This document shows positions 35,012-42,804 of a stretch of 64,000 nt of DNA, one piece after another (position 1 is the stretch's first letter; each line of letters begins with the position of its first letter). The notes beneath the pieces are model-generated. The model had not been told where the DNA came from, searched no databases, and saw only the letters and a program-made list of their open reading frames with translations. Position numbers and translations under genes: made by a program. Origin of the DNA: UBA10329 sp964500205 (GTDB lineage: Bacteria > Bacteroidota > Bacteroidia > UBA10329); assembly GCA_964500205.1 (NCBI GenBank), contig CAZCNS010000001.1:124001-188000 (forward strand), read 5' to 3'.

Positions 35012-35759
35012 TGGTGGACGGGTCGGTCATAGAGCCCACCTTCAAGCCTTCGTGAAGCTTATAGTACACGGGCTCGATGTCTGGGAAAATGTACTCGTTA
35101 CGAGCGAAGACCTCGAACACCGGCACCTGCACCGACCCTTTCTCTATCATCCCTGCCTCCATGCTGAATTCAACATTGTTGCTGAACGGGATGATTCGAA
35201 CGCGATTGATGTCCCCTCCTTCTTTGAAAAGAGAATCGCGCACGGCCACAAGAACCGTGTCGCGAGTAACAATACCAAGTTTTACCGCCTCGGCCTCACT
35301 AAGGGTATCAGGTACCGTTCCAAGTGCCTTAACCACCGAGAACTGCCCCGTATTTACGAAATCAACAAGCGAGTCAAAACTCGGAGTGTAGACCTTGTTG
35401 ACCGACTTGTAGGCCATCTGCCAATCCCGAATGGTCTTCAATCTTTCTACCACCCGATTGTAACGCCTCTTCTTCTCCTGATCGAATTTGATCGGTTCAT
35501 CAATACTCACGTAAGCAAAGTATGCCGTAACCAGTGCCAAAGGGATGAATGCCACCATCAATACCTTCTGAATGGTATTGGGCAGCTTGTCCAAGATCAT
35601 CAGCAGGGAGAACGCCCCCACGAGTGCGATCAGCAGACCGCCCAAAAGCCAGTATACGTTTTGGCCACCTACCACGGCCGAATAGACAATGACGAGTCCA
35701 ACAAGGATGAGTACCCCTGGGAAGATGAAGCGTGAAGGATTATGTAGTCCGTTGCTCAT
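34995..35759 (-). CDS. Conserved membrane protein of unknown function
   Basis: The 254-residue protein has three N-terminal transmembrane segments (about residues 10-30, 36-57 and 66-85) followed by a charged helix (FDQEKKRRYNRVVERLKTIRDWQMAY) and a ~130-residue soluble domain. The layout is like a membrane-anchored periplasmic domain. I cannot assign a family by motif. It is the first gene of a three-gene overlapping row with DUF3822 and rsmD, and a TAGTTTTG promoter precedes it. Confidence 0.82.
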   Translation of the reverse strand: MSNGLHNPSRFIFPGVLILVGLVIVYSAVVGGQNVYWLLGGLLIALVGAFSLLMILDKLPNTIQKVLMVAFIPLALVTAYFAYVSIDEPIKFDQEKKRRYNRVVERLKTIRDWQMAYKSVNKVYTPSFDSLVDFVNTGQFSVVKALGTVPDTLSEAEAVKLGIVTRDTVLVAVRDSLFKEGGDINRVRIIPFSNNVEFSMEAGMIEKGSVQVPVFEVFARNEYIFPDIEPVYYKLHEGLKVGSMTDPSTSGNWE

Positions 35760-35799
35760 GGATAGCGATGAGATGGTGTGCCCGAAATTTGAACGGAGG

Positions 35800-35807
35800 C
35801 AAAACTA
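35800..35807 (-). promoter_or_regulatory. -7 element TAGTTTTG for the rsmD operon
   Basis: Exact TAnnTTTG match on the minus strand, 40 bases upstream of the ATG at 35759. Confidence 0.6.
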
Positions 35808-35860
35808 CGTTCTTTTTGCAAACGTGACCCGTGAATGAAACGTGCGAAAAACGCGGCCCT

Positions 35861-37003
35861 TCAAGCTTTCAATGCCTCTTGTTGCAGAAGCGCAGCAATG
35901 CGCAGGGACAGGTCGGTGAAAAGGATGCGGGGATGGGCGTTGCGCTCGATGTGAAGGTGCGCCTTATCAAGCTCTGTGAGCAGTCCCTCCATATTGTCAG
36001 GACTGATGAAACGGGAGAACTTCTGCACGAAGGCCATCTGCTCACGCATCATCATGGCACCCGCATCGGGATTCATGCGGTACATCAGCACATTGCGCAG
36101 CAGCCCTGCCGCTTGGGTCAGCAGGTGCTTCTGCCGCTCGCGGCCCAGAGCTTGGAACTTGTCCATGAGCTGCCCGATGACCACCGTGTTCTGAAGAAAA
36201 CAGGCTCGCATCCAGTCGATGAAGAAATTGACGGCCTCCGCCACAGCGTCCGGGTCATGGATGAGCTGGCGGGCCAGACCGAAGCTGCCGTCCGCAAGGT
36301 GGGCCACCAGACGGGCCTGCTGCGGGTCACACCCTCCCTGCTGCACCAGCCCCTGTGCGATCAGCTCCTCGCTGAGGCGGTCGAGGCGATGGCTCTGCAC
36401 TCGCGACAGGATGGTGGCGAGCATGTTCTCGGTGCTATCGCAGGTGAAGAGGAAAACCGTGCGAGGGGGAGGCTCCTCCAGCACCTTGAGCAGCTTATTG
36501 GCCGATTCGATGTTCATCTTTTCGGCCAGCCAAACGATGACCACCCGGTACTCCGACTCATACGCCTTGTAGCTCAGGTTTTGGAGTATCTCCGAGCTGT
36601 CCAACACGTTGATAAGGCCCTGCTTGTTCTCCACATTGAGATAGCGCAGCCAGTCCTGCAGGCTGAGGTAGGGGTCAGTGATCACGGCCGGTCGGAAACG
36701 GGTCACGAAGTCCTTGCTAGAGTAAGAGGACCCTTCGCTTCCCGTATTGTTCTTGGGGAAAATGAGTTGAAGGTCAGGGTGCTCGAGCGCGGCATATCGT
36801 CTGCACGAGCTGCACTGCCCGCAGGAGTCCTCTTCGTTTCGGTCGGTGCAGGCAAGGTAGCGGGCGTAAGCCCATGCCAAGGCGAAACCACCCGCCCCTG
36901 TTGGGCCCACCATCATCTGCGCGTGGGCCACACGGCCGTGGGCAACGGACTCGCGAAGCTTCTGCTTGAGCCGCTCCTGACCTATCACATCGCGAAAGAA
37001 CAT
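35861..37003 (-). CDS. holB: DNA polymerase III subunit delta' (clamp-loader)
   Basis: The 380-residue protein (MFFRDVIGQERLKQKLRESV start) has an AAA+ fold with a degenerate P-loop GPTGAGG (residues 33-39, lacking the Lys-Thr), a zinc-finger-like set of cysteines (C52, C61, C64, C67), and the SRC-like region around ILSRVQSHRL. Loss of the P-loop lysine is expected for delta', which does not bind ATP. It works in loading the sliding clamp. The ATG at 37003 is preferred to an upstream start at 37072 because TAGTTTTG lies only five bases before it. Confidence 0.9.
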   Translation of the reverse strand: MFFRDVIGQERLKQKLRESVAHGRVAHAQMMVGPTGAGGFALAWAYARYLACTDRNEEDSCGQCSSCRRYAALEHPDLQLIFPKNNTGSEGSSYSSKDFVTRFRPAVITDPYLSLQDWLRYLNVENKQGLINVLDSSEILQNLSYKAYESEYRVVIVWLAEKMNIESANKLLKVLEEPPPRTVFLFTCDSTENMLATILSRVQSHRLDRLSEELIAQGLVQQGGCDPQQARLVAHLADGSFGLARQLIHDPDAVAEAVNFFIDWMRACFLQNTVVIGQLMDKFQALGRERQKHLLTQAAGLLRNVLMYRMNPDAGAMMMREQMAFVQKFSRFISPDNMEGLLTELDKAHLHIERNAHPRILFTDLSLRIAALLQQEALKA

Positions 37004-37008
37004 GCGGA

Positions 37009-37016
37009 CAAAACTA
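37009..37016 (-). promoter_or_regulatory. -7 element TAGTTTTG, leaderless spacing to holB
   Basis: Exact TAnnTTTG match ending five bases before the holB ATG on the minus strand. Confidence 0.55.
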
Positions 37017-37060
37017 AACATGCCACAGGGCCTCGAATGCCCTTTCTTTGCGTGACAGTC

Positions 37061-37978
37061 ATGCAAAAGCATCTTATCCTTTCAATACTTCTGCTACTGG
37101 CCCTTTCAATCCAAAAAATCCACGCACAGCCCATGAACCCCCAGGAGATCACTTTCAGCGGAATGACCTTCAATGTCCGACTCGCAGGAAATGAGGGCGG
37201 CATTCCCGTCATCATGCTGCACGGCTGGCCCGAGACCTCCTACATGTGGGTAGGGCTGATGGAAAAACTGGCCGCTGATGGCTATCGCTGCATCGCACCA
37301 GACCAGCGCGGATTCAGCCTCAAGGCTCGGCCAGCGGAGGTTAGTGCTTACCATATCCGTGAGCTGGCGAATGATGTCATTTCGCTTGCTGATACGTTGG
37401 GCATCGGCCGTTTCCATCTCATCGGCCACGACTGGGGTTCCGCGATCGGTTGGGCGGTGGTGACGCTTCATCCGGAGCGCATCATCAGTTGGACGGCCAT
37501 GAGCGTGCCGCACCTCCGCGCCTTTGCCGATGCCATACGCCACGACCCCAAGCAACGCAAGATGAGCCGCTACATGGGCTGGTTCCAATGGAAGGGGCTG
37601 GCAGAGTGGTTCCTACTGCGCAAGGACGCCAAAGTGCTGCGCGACACCTACCGCAAGATGCCCGCTGACCACACGGCAGAGTACCTCAGTGTGCTTGGCA
37701 ACAAGGAGGCGATGCGCGCCAGCCTCAATTATTACCGCGCCAATTACCGCTTACTGAAAAAAGGCGATGAGGTGAAGCAGTTCGGGGATATTTCAACCCC
37801 TACGCTGATGCTTTGGGGAAAGAAGGATTTCGCCCTCGGGCGAACGGGGATTGAGAACACCGCTCAGTACATCAAAGGGCCGTATCGCCTTGTGGAGCTG
37901 CAGGCCACGCACTGGCTCATGCAGGAAGTGCCTGAGGAATGCGGGAGGGAGATTTTACGGCATCTGAAGGCGAATTAA
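37061..37978 (+). CDS. Secreted alpha/beta hydrolase (epoxide hydrolase/dehalogenase subgroup)
   Basis: The 305-residue protein has a signal peptide (MQKHLILSILLLLALSIQKIHAQ) and the core motifs HGWP (residues 54-57, oxyanion hole), DQRGFSL, and GHDWGS with the nucleophile Asp at 124. Asp instead of Ser at this place points to the epoxide hydrolase/haloalkane dehalogenase subgroup. The catalytic His is probably in ATHWLMQE near the C-terminus. A much longer plus-strand frame extends upstream through holB but is only its antisense shadow. The substrate is unknown. Confidence 0.9.
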   Translation: MQKHLILSILLLLALSIQKIHAQPMNPQEITFSGMTFNVRLAGNEGGIPVIMLHGWPETSYMWVGLMEKLAADGYRCIAPDQRGFSLKARPAEVSAYHIRELANDVISLADTLGIGRFHLIGHDWGSAIGWAVVTLHPERIISWTAMSVPHLRAFADAIRHDPKQRKMSRYMGWFQWKGLAEWFLLRKDAKVLRDTYRKMPADHTAEYLSVLGNKEAMRASLNYYRANYRLLKKGDEVKQFGDISTPTLMLWGKKDFALGRTGIENTAQYIKGPYRLVELQATHWLMQEVPEECGREILRHLKAN

Positions 37979-37980
37979 CC

Positions 37981-38040
37981 TCACAACACCTCGGTCACCA
38001 TCCTTTTCGGCACCACGATCACCTTCTTGAGCGTGGCCCT
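37981..38040 (-). pseudogene. Relic of a leuS 3' end
   Basis: Read on the minus strand, these 60 bases encode RATLKKVIVVPKRMVTEVL and a stop, matching the last 19 codons of the intact leuS (GATPKKVIVVVKRIVNVVV) about 1.4 kb to the right. The similarity ends abruptly at 38040, where the toxin gene's stop codon begins. This looks like an old 3' fragment separated from leuS by an insertion or left by a duplication. Confidence 0.75.
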
Positions 38041-38345
38041 CAAACCCCCGACCTGTACTTCCCTTTAGGATGGCGGCTTTGGTGGAAGACGGAGACTATC
38101 ACCACCGCGTTCTTCCTTTCGTCAATGCGGTAAACGACAGTGAAGGGGTAGTCCTTCATCAGGAACTCATGGAAATGCCCGTGATAACTGGGCCAACGTG
38201 AAGGCGATGCCGCAATCAGCTGTACGGCCGAACTGAAATTCAGCATGAACCCCTCTGCTGCTTTTGGGCTTCTCTTGGCATACCATTCCACCGCGTCCAA
38301 GTACTCATTCCGCGCAGCACGGAGCACCGAGACGGAGTAGCTCAT
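38040..38345 (-). CDS. ParE/RelE-superfamily toxin
   Basis: The 101-residue protein (start MSYSVSVLRAARNEYLDAVEWY) follows the ParE/RelE pattern: an N-terminal strand, a two-helix hairpin (YAKRSPKAAEGFMLNF), and a terminal strand set (YPFTVVYRIDERKNAVVIVSVFHQSRHP). A longer in-frame start at 38432 is rejected because it lies inside the antitoxin gene. The ATG overlaps the antitoxin stop (ATGA). ParE members poison gyrase and RelE members cleave mRNA; the sequence alone does not decide between them. Confidence 0.88.
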   Translation of the reverse strand: MSYSVSVLRAARNEYLDAVEWYAKRSPKAAEGFMLNFSSAVQLIAASPSRWPSYHGHFHEFLMKDYPFTVVYRIDERKNAVVIVSVFHQSRHPKGKYRSGV

Positions 38346-38578
38346 TCCGCTCGGTCCAGGATTGCCCTTGCCAACCGCTGACTCTCCTCGAAGGAAAGCG
38401 GTTCGGCATCGCCCCGCAGATACTCCTCCCACCTGCGTTCAAGCTCTGGGAGAAGCTCCTCCGGAATAGAGGACTGCCCGCCATCATCCTCTGCAATTTT
38501 CAGAAGGGAAAGCAGTTTCGATTGGTCTGCCCTGTCGATGTGACCGTGAAGGCGTTGGCGGAGGGTGGCGATGTCCAT
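38342..38578 (-). CDS. Addiction-module antitoxin
   Basis: The 78-residue acidic protein (MDIATLRQRLHGHIDRAD...LERRWEEYLRGDAEPLSFEES) resembles the short helical addiction-module component family, where a C-terminal segment with LERRWEEYLRG-type residues wraps the ParE/RelE toxin. It directly precedes the toxin with a four-base overlap, and has its own -7 element, TACCTTTG, 20 bases upstream of its ATG. Confidence 0.85.
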   Translation of the reverse strand: MDIATLRQRLHGHIDRADQSKLLSLLKIAEDDGGQSSIPEELLPELERRWEEYLRGDAEPLSFEESQRLARAILDRAE

Positions 38579-38598
38579 GGCTGGGAAAGTTGGTGATT

Positions 38599-38606
38599 CA
38601 AAGGTA
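38599..38606 (-). promoter_or_regulatory. -7 element TACCTTTG for the toxin-antitoxin pair
   Basis: Exact TAnnTTTG match on the minus strand, 20 bases from the antitoxin ATG. Confidence 0.6.
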
Positions 38607-38639
38607 ATGGCTTTCAGCATCATGAACATCTTGGATTCC

Positions 38640-38647
38640 TACCTTTG
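38640..38647 (+). promoter_or_regulatory. -7 element TACCTTTG for the orphan antitoxin-like gene
   Basis: Exact TAnnTTTG match on the plus strand, 20 bases from the ATG at 38668: the same octamer and the same spacing as in the divergent antitoxin gene. Confidence 0.6.
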
Positions 38648-38667
38648 GCTTGCTCATCGCCCATGCC

Positions 38668-38901
38668 ATGACCCCCCTCGACCTCCGAACAGAACTGAAG
38701 CATCTCATTGATGCCGAGCAGAACCCGTCCGTGCTCGAAGCTCTTCGCACACTGCTTACCCGTTCGCAGCAGGACTGGTGGGATACCATCAGCGCAGAGG
38801 AGCGGGCAGAGATAGAAGCGGGAATCGCAGAGGCCGACAGGGGTGAGTTCATTTCCCACGAGGAGGTAATGAAAAATCCGAAGATGTGCTACTGCGCCTA
38901 A
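38668..38901 (+). CDS. Orphan antitoxin-like small protein
   Basis: The 77-residue protein (MTPLDLRTELKHLIDAEQ...QQDWWDTISAEERAEIEAGIAEADRGEFISHEEVM) follows a pattern I know from Bacteroidota small proteins encoded next to RelE/ParE toxins: a helical N-terminus, WWDxIS, then a stretch of acidic helix and SHEEVM. No toxin gene follows it; the next gene is on the other strand. It lies divergent to the ParE antitoxin gene with a mirrored promoter. Confidence 0.75.
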   Translation: MTPLDLRTELKHLIDAEQNPSVLEALRTLLTRSQQDWWDTISAEERAEIEAGIAEADRGEFISHEEVMKNPKMCYCA

Positions 38902-38914
38902 ACAGTTCCTTGAT

Positions 38915-39343
38915 TCAGTTGAGCCTGAATTGTACAGGGACAGTGTATTGAACTGGTGTTATCGGAGCATCCGTTTCGGGCCACTCGAATTTTTCCAGCG
39001 AACTCACAACGCGGATAGCTTCATCATCCAATGATTGATGAACACCACGTATCAACTTGACCTTGGTGATTTCACCTAATTCATTCACAATGAATGACAC
39101 ATACACAATGCCTGTGATGCCTTCACGCTTCGCATCGATCGGGTATTGAATCCCATTTGCCACATCGGCTTCAACACTTCGGCCAGTGTACTCTGGCCAA
39201 ACGGTAATTCGCACACCGATAAGTCCATCCTCAGTGAAATCCAAATTCTGCGATGAGTCGGTATCCTGGGCCTGAGCAACATACAATCCCGCCAAAAGCA
39301 GAGCCAGGACCATCAAGGGCTGTATTGATAATGCGCCTTTCAT
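38915..39343 (-). CDS. Secreted TonB-C-terminal-domain protein
   Basis: The 142-residue protein has a cleavable-looking signal peptide (ALSIQPLMVLALLLAGLYVAQAQ) and a TonB C-terminal domain (about residues 70-142: YPIDAKREGITGIVYVSFIVNELGEITKV, then VQYTVPVQFRLN). Classical TonB has an uncleaved anchor and a proline-rich linker; both seem absent, so it is more like the TonB-related domains of Bacteroidota that occur in periplasmic proteins. The role is unclear. Confidence 0.85.
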   Translation of the reverse strand: MKGALSIQPLMVLALLLAGLYVAQAQDTDSSQNLDFTEDGLIGVRITVWPEYTGRSVEADVANGIQYPIDAKREGITGIVYVSFIVNELGEITKVKLIRGVHQSLDDEAIRVVSSLEKFEWPETDAPITPVQYTVPVQFRLN

Positions 39344-39372
39344 TCAGAACAGAAAACTACTCGTTGTAAAGG

Positions 39373-42366
39373 TCACACCACCACATTCACAATCCGCTTC
39401 ACCACCACGATCACCTTCTTGGGCGTGGCGCCTTCGAGGCGTTTGAGCACTTCGGGGTGGGCCACCACGATGGCCTCCACCTCCGCGGCCGAGAGCGAAG
39501 TGCTCAGCTCCAGTTGCAGTTTGGTCTTGCCGTTGAAGCTGATGGGGTAGTTGAAGCTGTCCTCCACCAGATGCGCGGCCTCAAACTTCGGATAGCTGGC
39601 GAAGGTGATGCTCTCCGCGTGGCCCAGCTTCTCCCAAAGCTCCTCGCAGATGTGCGGGGCGAAGCTCGACAGCACGATGGTCAGCGGTTCCAGTATCGCG
39701 CGCTTGTTGCACTTGAGCTCCGTGAGTTCGTTCACGCAGATCATGAACTGACTCACCGAGGTGTTCAGCGACAGCTTCTCAATGTCCTCCTCCACCTTTT
39801 TGATGGTGGCGTGCAGCGCCTTCAGTTCGGGCTTGGTGGGGGTATCGTCACTCACGGTGAACGCATCGCCCGCGTGGAACAGGTTCCAGAATTTCCGCAG
39901 GAAGCGGTAGGTGCCCTCGATGCCGTTGGTGTTCCACGGTTTGGCATCTTCCAGCGGCCCGAGGAACATCTCGTAGAGGCGCAGCGTGTCGGCCCCGTAC
40001 TTGGAAATGATGTCATCTGGGTTCACCACGTTCCACTTGGACTTGGACATTTTTTCGACTTCCCATCCACAGATGTACTTGCCGTCAACCTCTGAGAGCG
40101 TAGGCATGCCATTACTATCTTCTAGCAGGAAAACAGCATTCTTAAACTCACTCCTCCATTTTCGGAATTCGTTCAAATCGAGGATATCGTTTTCTACCAT
40201 GCTTACAGGAACATGAATGCCAACTGAATCAGAATAGTCGATGTCTTCGATACCAAGTTTTTCAACTATACGCTTCATGCACTCGTTAACAGCTTTAACC
40301 TTGTCGCGATCTTCTTGAGAAAATTCGTGTGAACTACTGTCATATATGTAGGTGGTATAAAACCTCCTAATTTTTCTCGAAAGGAATATTTCAGGATATG
40401 GGGAACCATTGGAACCTATCAATATGCCTTGAACCCTGTAAACTAAATTGCTCCTCCCCTGAATCATCCCCTGATTCACCAGTTTCTTCGCGGGTTCATC
40501 GAACGGCAAGTAACCGAGGTCTTTGAGGAATTTGGTCCAGAAGCGCACATAGAGCAAGTGGCCTGTGGCGTGCTCCGAGCCGCCCACATAGAGATCCACG
40601 TTCTGCCAGTAGTCGATGGCCTCCTTTGAGGCGAAGGCATCGGGGTTGTGCGGATCCATGTAGCGCAGGAAATACCAGCTGCTGCCCGCCCAGCCTGGCA
40701 TGGTGCTCATCTCTATCGGATAGCCCTTGCCGTTCGCTACAAGCTGTTCGCTGTTCGGCTCCCAATTCCAGATATCGGCACGGCCCAAGGGCGGTTCGCC
40801 TGTCTCGGTGGGGAGATATTTCTCAATGGCCGGCAGTTCGAGCGGCAGTTTCTCTATCGGATACGGCACACCATCCTTGTAATAGATCGGGATCGGTTCG
40901 CCCCAATAGCGCTGCCTGCCGAACACCGCATCGCGCAGGCGGTAGTTGATGCGGCCCTTGCCGATGGCTTTCTCCTCCAGCTTTGCAATGGCCACTTTGA
41001 TGGCCTCCTTCACGGGCAGGCCGTTGAGGAAGTCGGAGTTCTCCAGTACACCCTCCTTGCTCTCGTTCGCGCCCTGTTCGAGTTCCGAACCCGCAATGAC
41101 GGAAGGGATGGGCAGGTTGAAGTGCTTCGCAAAATTCCAGTCGCGCTGGTCACCGCTCGGAACGGCCATCACCGCGCCCGTGCCATAGCCCGCCAGCACA
41201 TAGTCCCCAATCCATATCGGAATGGGCGCGCCCGTGAACGGATGCTCGGCATAGGCCCCCGTGAACGCACCGCTCACGGTCTTCACATCGGCCATGCGGT
41301 CGCGGTCACTGCGGGCTTTCGCCTTGGCGATGTAGGCTTCCACATCGGCCTTCTGCTCGACTGTCGTTATCTGAGAGACCAGCTCGTGCTCGGGTGCCAG
41401 CACCATGAACGATACTCCGAAAATCGTATCAGGCCGCGTGGTGAATACCTCGATTGAAAGTTCCGCGCTTCCCGTTTCAGCTTTCTGATTTCTGATTTCA
41501 AATTTTATAGAAGCTCCTTCCGACCGTCCTATCCAATTCCGCTGCTGCTCCTTCAGGCTCTCGCTCCATTCGAGGCCGTCAAGCCCATCCAACAACCGTT
41601 GGGCGTAGGCTGTGATGCGCATGCTCCACTGCATCATCAGTTTACGCTCCACGGGATGGCCGCCCCGTTCGCTGAAACCGTCCTTCACCTCATCGTTGGC
41701 CAGCACGGTGCCAAGAGCGGGACACCAGTTCACATACGCCTCGCTCAGGTAGGCGATGCGGTAGTTGAGCAGGATGGTCTGCTGTTTCGCCCCGTCCCAA
41801 CCGTTCCATTCATCGGCAGTGAAAACGGGGGTCTCATCGCAATGCGCGTTCACCTCCGCATTTCCTTTTTTCCCAAAAAAAGAAATGAGGTCAGCGATGG
41901 GCCGCGCTTTGTCAGCGGCCTTGTCGTACCAAGAGTCGTAGAGCTTGAGGAAGATCCACTGCGTCCATTTGTAATACGATGGGTCGGAGGTGCGCACCTC
42001 GCGGTCCCAGTCGAAGCTGAACCCGATGCTGTCCATCTGCCTGCGGTAGGTGGCGATGTTCTCCTCGGTGGTCTTGGCGGGATGCTGCCCCGTCTGGATG
42101 GCATACTGCTCGGCAGGCAGCCCGAAGCTGTCGTAGCCCATCGGGTGCAACACGTTGAAACCCTTCAACCGCTTGTAGCGCGATACGATATCAGAGGCGA
42201 TGTAGCCCAGCGGATGGCCCACATGCAGCCCCGCGCCTGATGGATAGGGGAACATGTCGAGAACGTAGTACTTCGGCTTCTCGCTGTTGTCCTTGGCGGC
42301 AAACGGCTTCTGCTTGGCCCATTCGGCCTGCCATTTCCTGTCGAGTTCCTTGGGGTCGTACTGCAT
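39373..42366 (-). CDS. leuS: Leucyl-tRNA synthetase
   Basis: The 997-residue class I synthetase attaches leucine to tRNA-Leu. HVGH (the HIGH motif) is at residues 48-51, the editing CP1 domain with TTRPDTIFGV follows, and KMSKS is at 772-776. Between about residues 630 and 765, immediately before KMSKS where the leucine-specific domain is inserted, the DNA (about 40060-40470) is plainly more AT-rich than the rest of the gene. The start at 42366 (MQYDPKELDRKWQ) is used; an upstream in-frame start would add 36 non-conserved residues. A relic of a leuS 3' end lies 1.4 kb downstream. Confidence 0.96.
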   Translation of the reverse strand: MQYDPKELDRKWQAEWAKQKPFAAKDNSEKPKYYVLDMFPYPSGAGLHVGHPLGYIASDIVSRYKRLKGFNVLHPMGYDSFGLPAEQYAIQTGQHPAKTTEENIATYRRQMDSIGFSFDWDREVRTSDPSYYKWTQWIFLKLYDSWYDKAADKARPIADLISFFGKKGNAEVNAHCDETPVFTADEWNGWDGAKQQTILLNYRIAYLSEAYVNWCPALGTVLANDEVKDGFSERGGHPVERKLMMQWSMRITAYAQRLLDGLDGLEWSESLKEQQRNWIGRSEGASIKFEIRNQKAETGSAELSIEVFTTRPDTIFGVSFMVLAPEHELVSQITTVEQKADVEAYIAKAKARSDRDRMADVKTVSGAFTGAYAEHPFTGAPIPIWIGDYVLAGYGTGAVMAVPSGDQRDWNFAKHFNLPIPSVIAGSELEQGANESKEGVLENSDFLNGLPVKEAIKVAIAKLEEKAIGKGRINYRLRDAVFGRQRYWGEPIPIYYKDGVPYPIEKLPLELPAIEKYLPTETGEPPLGRADIWNWEPNSEQLVANGKGYPIEMSTMPGWAGSSWYFLRYMDPHNPDAFASKEAIDYWQNVDLYVGGSEHATGHLLYVRFWTKFLKDLGYLPFDEPAKKLVNQGMIQGRSNLVYRVQGILIGSNGSPYPEIFLSRKIRRFYTTYIYDSSSHEFSQEDRDKVKAVNECMKRIVEKLGIEDIDYSDSVGIHVPVSMVENDILDLNEFRKWRSEFKNAVFLLEDSNGMPTLSEVDGKYICGWEVEKMSKSKWNVVNPDDIISKYGADTLRLYEMFLGPLEDAKPWNTNGIEGTYRFLRKFWNLFHAGDAFTVSDDTPTKPELKALHATIKKVEEDIEKLSLNTSVSQFMICVNELTELKCNKRAILEPLTIVLSSFAPHICEELWEKLGHAESITFASYPKFEAAHLVEDSFNYPISFNGKTKLQLELSTSLSAAEVEAIVVAHPEVLKRLEGATPKKVIVVVKRIVNVVV

Positions 42367-42487
42367 GATGGGAGCGGTTTTGCGGGCTGCGAAGTTAACC
42401 CTCTGTATTCGCAGCTTCCCGCCAAGAAAACAACAAGGGCCGAAGGTTTCACAACCCACGACCCCTGATGTCAATCAAAACGGTTGA

Positions 42488-42706
42488 TCAATTCTCAGTA
42501 CACACGCACCCGTCAGCCGCAATCGTGTTGAAGAACGCCACGAAATCCTCATCGTTGTCAAAGCCATCGGGGCAGAACTCCTGACCGTTGTACGCCTGAG
42601 CAAGTCCAGTGCATGAGTCGCAGGTGCGGCAGGCGAGGTCACCATTGTCATCTGAGCAGGCGCTGAGCACCAGCATTGAGCTGAAGGCAAGAAGAATGTT
42701 TTTCAT
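42488..42706 (-). CDS. Small cysteine-rich lipoprotein
   Basis: The 72-residue protein has a lipoprotein signal (LVLSAC, lipidated cysteine at residue 17) and six further cysteines in the mature ~55 residues (CRTCDSC, FC, CVC). Acidic residues are abundant in between (DGFDNDEDF). The cysteine pairs suggest disulphides or metal binding. I recognise no family. Confidence 0.7.
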   Translation of the reverse strand: MKNILLAFSSMLVLSACSDDNGDLACRTCDSCTGLAQAYNGQEFCPDGFDNDEDFVAFFNTIAADGCVCTEN

Positions 42707-42804
42707 TTGGATTGAAATTCAAAACGGGTTCTTAACTGGAAGCAAACCTTGAAAATCCGCGCGGATAAATGTGTTTCACACGGAACATTTTCAGGATTTC
42801 ACGC

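Noticed and set aside
35831..37060. A long plus-strand frame that joins the alpha/beta hydrolase to more than 400 upstream codons
   Set aside because: The upstream part is the exact antisense of holB, which has a clear AAA+ fold; the hydrolase has its own signal peptide starting at 37061.
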